Origin: an uncultured Oscillospiraceae bacterium
GTDB lineage: Bacteria; Bacillota; Clostridia; Oscillospirales; Acutalibacteraceae
NCBI GenBank assembly: GCA_902490735.1
Contig: CABUFC010000003.1
Location: 62,001-126,000 of the forward strand
Length of the DNA: 64,000 nt
Reading direction: 5' to 3'
The notes below the pieces were generated by a model. That model saw only the letters and a program-made list of their open reading frames with translations, ran no database searches and was not told the DNA's origin. The position numbers and the translations under genes are program-made. This document shows, one piece after another, positions 60,900-64,000 of this stretch (its first letter is position 1; each line of letters begins with the position of its first letter).

Positions 60900-61673
60900 T
60901 CACATTTGCTCGATTGCTTTAAAGCTGTCCATAACTTCCTGCCGTTTTTTATATGCATCTTTATAAACTTCAAGCATAACGGTACCGTTAAACCGTTGGC
61001 GTTGTAATAGGTTGAAAAAGCCATTAAAATCGAAGTTTCCGTTCTTCGGCAACAAACAATCGAAGCCCTTTTTATGATCGCTTATATGAACATGCGAAAT
61101 TTTGTTGCCCATAGCATAAAGCATGTCCAAAACCTTAACGTTTGCGCGCACGCACTGTTTAATATCGAGCGTAAACGAAACTTTATCGCCTAAAATTTCA
61201 CGCATGCTTTTAATAAAACTCGGATCATAGCTTCTAAAATTAGCGACGTTTTCCTGATTTAGCATAACACCACAGTTTTTTGCATCGTTAAATAAAATTT
61301 CATAGCGTCGGCAATATTCTTCAATAGGCAAAGCGGAATCCCTTTTATCTCCGTGGAGATTTACTATTTTGGCTCCAAGCTTTTCAGCCGTTTTAAAGTA
61401 CTGCTCATATAATTTTCTTGTATCTTCAAATCGCCTTATATAGTTAGAAAACAAAAAGAACGGTTCGGTAAAGCTTGAAAAGGGATGAATTGCATCTATA
61501 CTCATATGGAAAGCATTGCGTATGTTTATTATTTTGTCTAAAAACGAATCGGAAAGCTCGCAATAAGCATTAAAAAATATCTCCACATGCTTTATATTAG
61601 ACTCAGCCAAAAATAAAAATGCATCCTCCGTTTTATCCGGATAAAAGCAGGCGGTTGAAATTCCGTAATGCAC
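60900..61673 (-). CDS. Sugar phosphate isomerase/epimerase-like TIM barrel protein
   Basis: 257-residue protein of the xylose-isomerase-like/AP-endonuclease-2 superfamily. It starts at a GTG with AAGGGG 8-9 nt upstream. Blocks seen are YGISTACFYPD, HVEIFFNAYCELS, VNLHGDKRD, GVMLNQENVANF, FTLDIKQC and HVHISDHKKG, whose acidic and histidine residues would bind a divalent metal. Members act as hydroxypyruvate isomerases, epimerases or inositol-catabolism enzymes; specificity cannot be assigned. Confidence 0.8.
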   Translation of the reverse strand: MHYGISTACFYPDKTEDAFLFLAESNIKHVEIFFNAYCELSDSFLDKIINIRNAFHMSIDAIHPFSSFTEPFFLFSNYIRRFEDTRKLYEQYFKTAEKLGAKIVNLHGDKRDSALPIEEYCRRYEILFNDAKNCGVMLNQENVANFRSYDPSFIKSMREILGDKVSFTLDIKQCVRANVKVLDMLYAMGNKISHVHISDHKKGFDCLLPKNGNFDFNGFFNLLQRQRFNGTVMLEVYKDAYKKRQEVMDSFKAIEQM

Positions 61674-61703
61674 AATAATTTCCCCTTTTCATCTGATATT
61701 TTC

Positions 61704-61732
61704 AGTTTAATATTATTTTCGTTTTTTGTCAA
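61704..61732 (-). promoter_or_regulatory. Predicted promoter of the isomerase-like gene
   Basis: On the minus strand, TTGACA (61732-61727), a 17-bp spacer and TAAACT (61709-61704). It is divergent from the spoIIGA control region. Confidence 0.65.
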
Positions 61733-61737
61733 TTATA

Positions 61738-61795
61738 TTCTACAGGATTCTGCACGCTTATTGCAACAAGTTTATAACTGAAAATATTATATAAT
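61738..61795 (+). promoter_or_regulatory. Candidate Spo0A-dependent promoter of spoIIGA
   Basis: Two 0A-like boxes in the same orientation, TTCTACA (61738-61744) and TTCTGCA (61748-61754), each 6 of 7 to TTCGNCA and exactly 10 bp apart. A -35-like TTGCAA (61761-61766) and a TATAAT (61790-61795) are separated by 23 bp, close to the 22-bp spacer known for Bacillus spoIIG. Confidence 0.5.
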
Positions 61796-61802
61796 TATTA
61801 GG

Positions 61803-62633
61803 GTGATTAATACGGTAGTATACGCTGATATTTTAATAGGGACCAATATAATTATAAACTTTTTTCTGCTTGTATTAACAGGAAAAATTGCAAAAAGCGG
61901 CTACAAAACCCTGCGTGTTATTTTAGGGGCGATACTTGGAGGGATAAGCTCTTTATACATATTTTTGCCAAGTCAACCGTATTTTGCAGAAATAATTGCA
62001 AGGGCCGCAATTTGCCTGTTAATAGTTTTTGTAAGCTTTGGTTTTGATTCTGTTAAGGATTTGCTTAGAAGAACCGCGGTCTTTTTCGGTGTAACCATGC
62101 TTTTCGGCGGCATAATTATATGTTTTTGGTTAATTTTTAAACCGAACGGTGTGCTTATAAATAACGGAGCCGTATATTTTGATATATCGCCTACAGTGCT
62201 TATTGTAAGCACTGCTTTAAGCTACGCAGCTATAACCTTGCTTTTTAGATTTTTAAAAAAGGATGTGCCTATTAAAGGAATTATACCCGCCGAAATTTAT
62301 TATGACGGCAGAAAAAAAGAAGTTTCGCTTTTACTTGACAGCGGCAACTCCCTTAAAGATCCTTTGAGTGACCGCCCTGTAATTATTATATCCAAAAAAG
62401 CGGCACAAGAAATACTCGGTAAAAGCATTGAAGAAAATCTTTCCGAAAATGATATTAAAGGCTACCGCCTAATACCCTGCACAACGGTAAACGGCAGCGG
62501 ACTTCTGCCGGCATTTAAGGCTGAAAAAATACAGTTATTTAAAAAAACCATCAATTCGGTAATAGTTGCCGTAAGCGAAAATGCCGCAGGAGACAATCAC
62601 GAAGGCATAACAAATCCCGAAATATTAAAATAA
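61803..62633 (+). CDS. spoIIGA: Sporulation sigma-E processing peptidase SpoIIGA
   Basis: 276-residue mother-cell membrane aspartyl protease that activates pro-sigma-E. Five membrane segments fill about residues 8-150. The catalytic DSG motif is at D179 within LLLDSGNSLKDPL, as in the family. It ends one base before the sigE ribosome site, in the conserved spoIIGA-sigE order. The chosen start is a GTG directly after AGG, with no separated SD, and it lies 7 nt after a TATAAT, so either the mRNA is nearly leaderless or the start is wrong. Confidence 0.9.
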   Translation: MINTVVYADILIGTNIIINFFLLVLTGKIAKSGYKTLRVILGAILGGISSLYIFLPSQPYFAEIIARAAICLLIVFVSFGFDSVKDLLRRTAVFFGVTMLFGGIIICFWLIFKPNGVLINNGAVYFDISPTVLIVSTALSYAAITLLFRFLKKDVPIKGIIPAEIYYDGRKKEVSLLLDSGNSLKDPLSDRPVIIISKKAAQEILGKSIEENLSENDIKGYRLIPCTTVNGSGLLPAFKAEKIQLFKKTINSVIVAVSENAAGDNHEGITNPEILK

Positions 62634-62643
62634 GGTGAAAAAA

Positions 62644-63345
62644 ATGAGGCTATTTAATTTTTTAAGGCAAAAATTACAAGCAATATTTAAGCGTCGCGTA
62701 TTTTTTATTAAAGGGCCAAAAACACTGCCTCCGCCGCTTACAAAAGAGGAAGAGGAAAAGCTTTTTTCTATGCTTGACAGTGATCCTAAAGCCGTAAGAG
62801 AAAAGCTTGTTGTACATAATTTAAGGCTTGTAGTATATATTGCAAAAAAGTTTGACGGCACAAAAGCAGGAATTGAGGACCTTACATCTATCGGGACGAT
62901 AGGGCTTATAAAAGCCGTTAACACCTACCGCCCCGACAAAAACATAAAGCTTGCCACATATGCATCGCGCTGCATAGAAAATGAAATACTTATGCACCTT
63001 AGAAAAACCGTTAATTTAAAGGCCGAAATTTCTCTTGACGAGCCCCTTAACGCCGATGCCGACGGAAACGAACTTCTTCTGTGCGACATTCTCGGCAGCG
63101 ATGAAGACGAAGCTTTTAAAGGCCTTGAAGCAAAAGATGAGGCGCGGCTTATTAAAAGTTTAGTTGCGTCTTTACCCGCGAGAGAACGCCAAATTATGCA
63201 AATGCGTTTTGGACTTTTCGGAGTGCCCGCAAAAACCCAAAAGGAAATTGCGGACAGCCTCGGAATTTCACAATCTTATATTTCAAGGCTTGAAAAGCGC
63301 ATTATTGCCAAACTAAAAAAGGGTTTAGAAATAAAAATAAAATAA
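62644..63345 (+). CDS. sigE: RNA polymerase sporulation sigma factor, sigma-E
   Basis: 233-residue sigma-70-family factor of the early mother cell. The ATG at 62644 has AAGGTG 6-7 nt upstream; a GTG at 62635 overlaps that site. A basic, hydrophobic pro-segment of about 24 residues precedes the conserved region 2 (VVHNLRLVVYIAKKFDGTKAG, DLTSIGTIGLIKA), and region 4 ends with a HTH (TQKEIADSLGISQSYISRLEKRI). SpoIIGA removes the pro-segment. The sigG gene that follows in Bacillus is not next here. Confidence 0.95.
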   Translation: MRLFNFLRQKLQAIFKRRVFFIKGPKTLPPPLTKEEEEKLFSMLDSDPKAVREKLVVHNLRLVVYIAKKFDGTKAGIEDLTSIGTIGLIKAVNTYRPDKNIKLATYASRCIENEILMHLRKTVNLKAEISLDEPLNADADGNELLLCDILGSDEDEAFKGLEAKDEARLIKSLVASLPARERQIMQMRFGLFGVPAKTQKEIADSLGISQSYISRLEKRIIAKLKKGLEIKIK

Positions 63346-64000
63346 TTACTTCTTTTTAATAATTTCACTAAAAGTATCTATAAATATTCGCATGTCGGTC
63401 ATGTCGTTAAAAACTGACGGCGAAACTCTAACGGCACCGCTTTTTATTGTGCCGCAAGTTCTGTGCGCCATGGGAGCACAATGAAGCCCTCCGCGCACCG
63501 CTATACCTCTTTGATTAAAAAGTGAAGCTATTTCTTCGCTGTGAAATCCTTTGTAATTAAAGCTTACAATAGGAGCCGCAAGCCCTTTTTTGGGGTATAC
63601 AGATATAATTGATACGCCATTTATACTTGCCAGTTGATTATATAAATACTCGCATAGATACAGTTCGTGTTCGTAAATATTTTTATTTTTAATAAAATCA
63701 ATGCCTGCTTTAATTCCCATAATGCCGGGCAGATTTTGCGTGCCGCTTTCTATGGCATCCGGCAAAAAACCGGGAGGAGCCGAGCTTTCCGAAAGACTGC
63801 CCGTACCGCCTACAATAAGCGGTTTTACAGGCGGTTTTTTAGCAATTATAACGCCGACGCCCATAGGTGCGTAAAAACCTTTATGGGGAGCAATACAAAG
63901 GTAATCTATATTAGAACAATCAATATCGAATATTCCGGCGCCCTGCGCTGCGTCGACAATAAAAATTATCCCTTTGCTTTTGCAGTAGTCGCCTATTGCT
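63346..64000 (-). CDS. Cysteine desulfurase-family aminotransferase class V protein, N-terminus cut by window edge
   Basis: PLP enzyme of the TIGR01977-like cysteine desulfurase family. The visible 218 codons include VDAAQGAG, the PLP-lysine region APHKGFYAPMGVG, the GTGSLSE block and a C-terminal GGLHCAPMAHRTCGT segment with the expected cysteine. The reading frame stays open to the right edge, so the true start is outside. It is convergent with sigE, their stop codons touching (63345/63346) with no terminator seen. Confidence 0.88.
   Translation of the reverse strand, partial: AIGDYCKSKGIIFIVDAAQGAGIFDIDCSNIDYLCIAPHKGFYAPMGVGVIIAKKPPVKPLIVGGTGSLSESSAPPGFLPDAIESGTQNLPGIMGIKAGIDFIKNKNIYEHELYLCEYLYNQLASINGVSIISVYPKKGLAAPIVSFNYKGFHSEEIASLFNQRGIAVRGGLHCAPMAHRTCGTIKSGAVRVSPSVFNDMTDMRIFIDTFSEIIKKK

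Overview
The window reads as a chromosomal segment of a Gram-positive, AT-rich, anaerobic endospore former of the class Clostridia. The assignment rests on a spoIIGA-sigE pair, an unbroken S10-spc-alpha ribosomal cluster in Firmicutes order, a CIRCE-controlled groESL operon, GdpP and RNase J, strong Shine-Dalgarno sites, many TTG starts and near-consensus sigma-A promoters with 17-bp spacers. A ruminococcus/oscillospira-type gut anaerobe is a reasonable guess, but it is inference. Nearly everything is core genome. I see no prophage, insertion sequence, CRISPR array, defence island or rRNA.

Layout. 1-5066 (minus): aminotransferase, trpS, holB, then pyrH-frr-uppS from its own promoter, with a hairpin between frr and uppS. 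5194-11649 (plus): ymdB, an oligopeptide-type binding lipoprotein, an Asp23-family protein, fakA and recG. 11678-20901 (minus): one long run in transcription order rnj-gdpP-rplI-dnaB-tilS-hpt-ftsH. 20995-25418 (plus): tRNA-Thr, then a paaK-iorA-iorB-ACT operon for aryl-acid/aryl-CoA metabolism. 25452-27727 (minus): a polar amino-acid ABC transporter behind a promoter that carries ArgR-like operators.

27952-43003 (minus): the S10-spc-alpha cluster from rpsJ to rplQ, with secY, adk, map, infA and rpoA, preceded by a structured leader of about 245 nt. 43367-45623 (minus): a small surface protein, proS and acpP. 45719-47927 (minus): a zinc-type P1B ATPase and its ArsR/SmtB repressor with a 30-bp operator. 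tRNA-Val and an FAD oxidoreductase follow. 49654-57098 (minus): secA-proB-proA-AI-2E transporter-xpt-2-hydroxyacid dehydrogenase. 57251-59728: ygjV-like gene and groESL. 59819-61673 (minus): a membrane-anchored cohesin-like protein, a small DUF6514-like protein and a sugar isomerase-like protein. 61803-63345 (plus): spoIIGA-sigE. The right edge cuts a cysteine-desulfurase-family gene.

The fermentation theme is amino acids: uptake by the ABC system, transamination, then 2-keto-acid:ferredoxin oxidation by IorAB and thioester handling by PaaK. The least explained features are the small protein/cohesin-like operon whose promoter is flanked by Spo0A-box-like 7-mers, and the spoIIGA promoter, which has two phased 0A-like boxes, an overlong -35/-10 spacer and almost no untranslated leader. 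Several CDS starts below were moved downstream of the longest possible reading frame because the Shine-Dalgarno site lies inside that frame. Promoters and operators were found by eye and are predictions.
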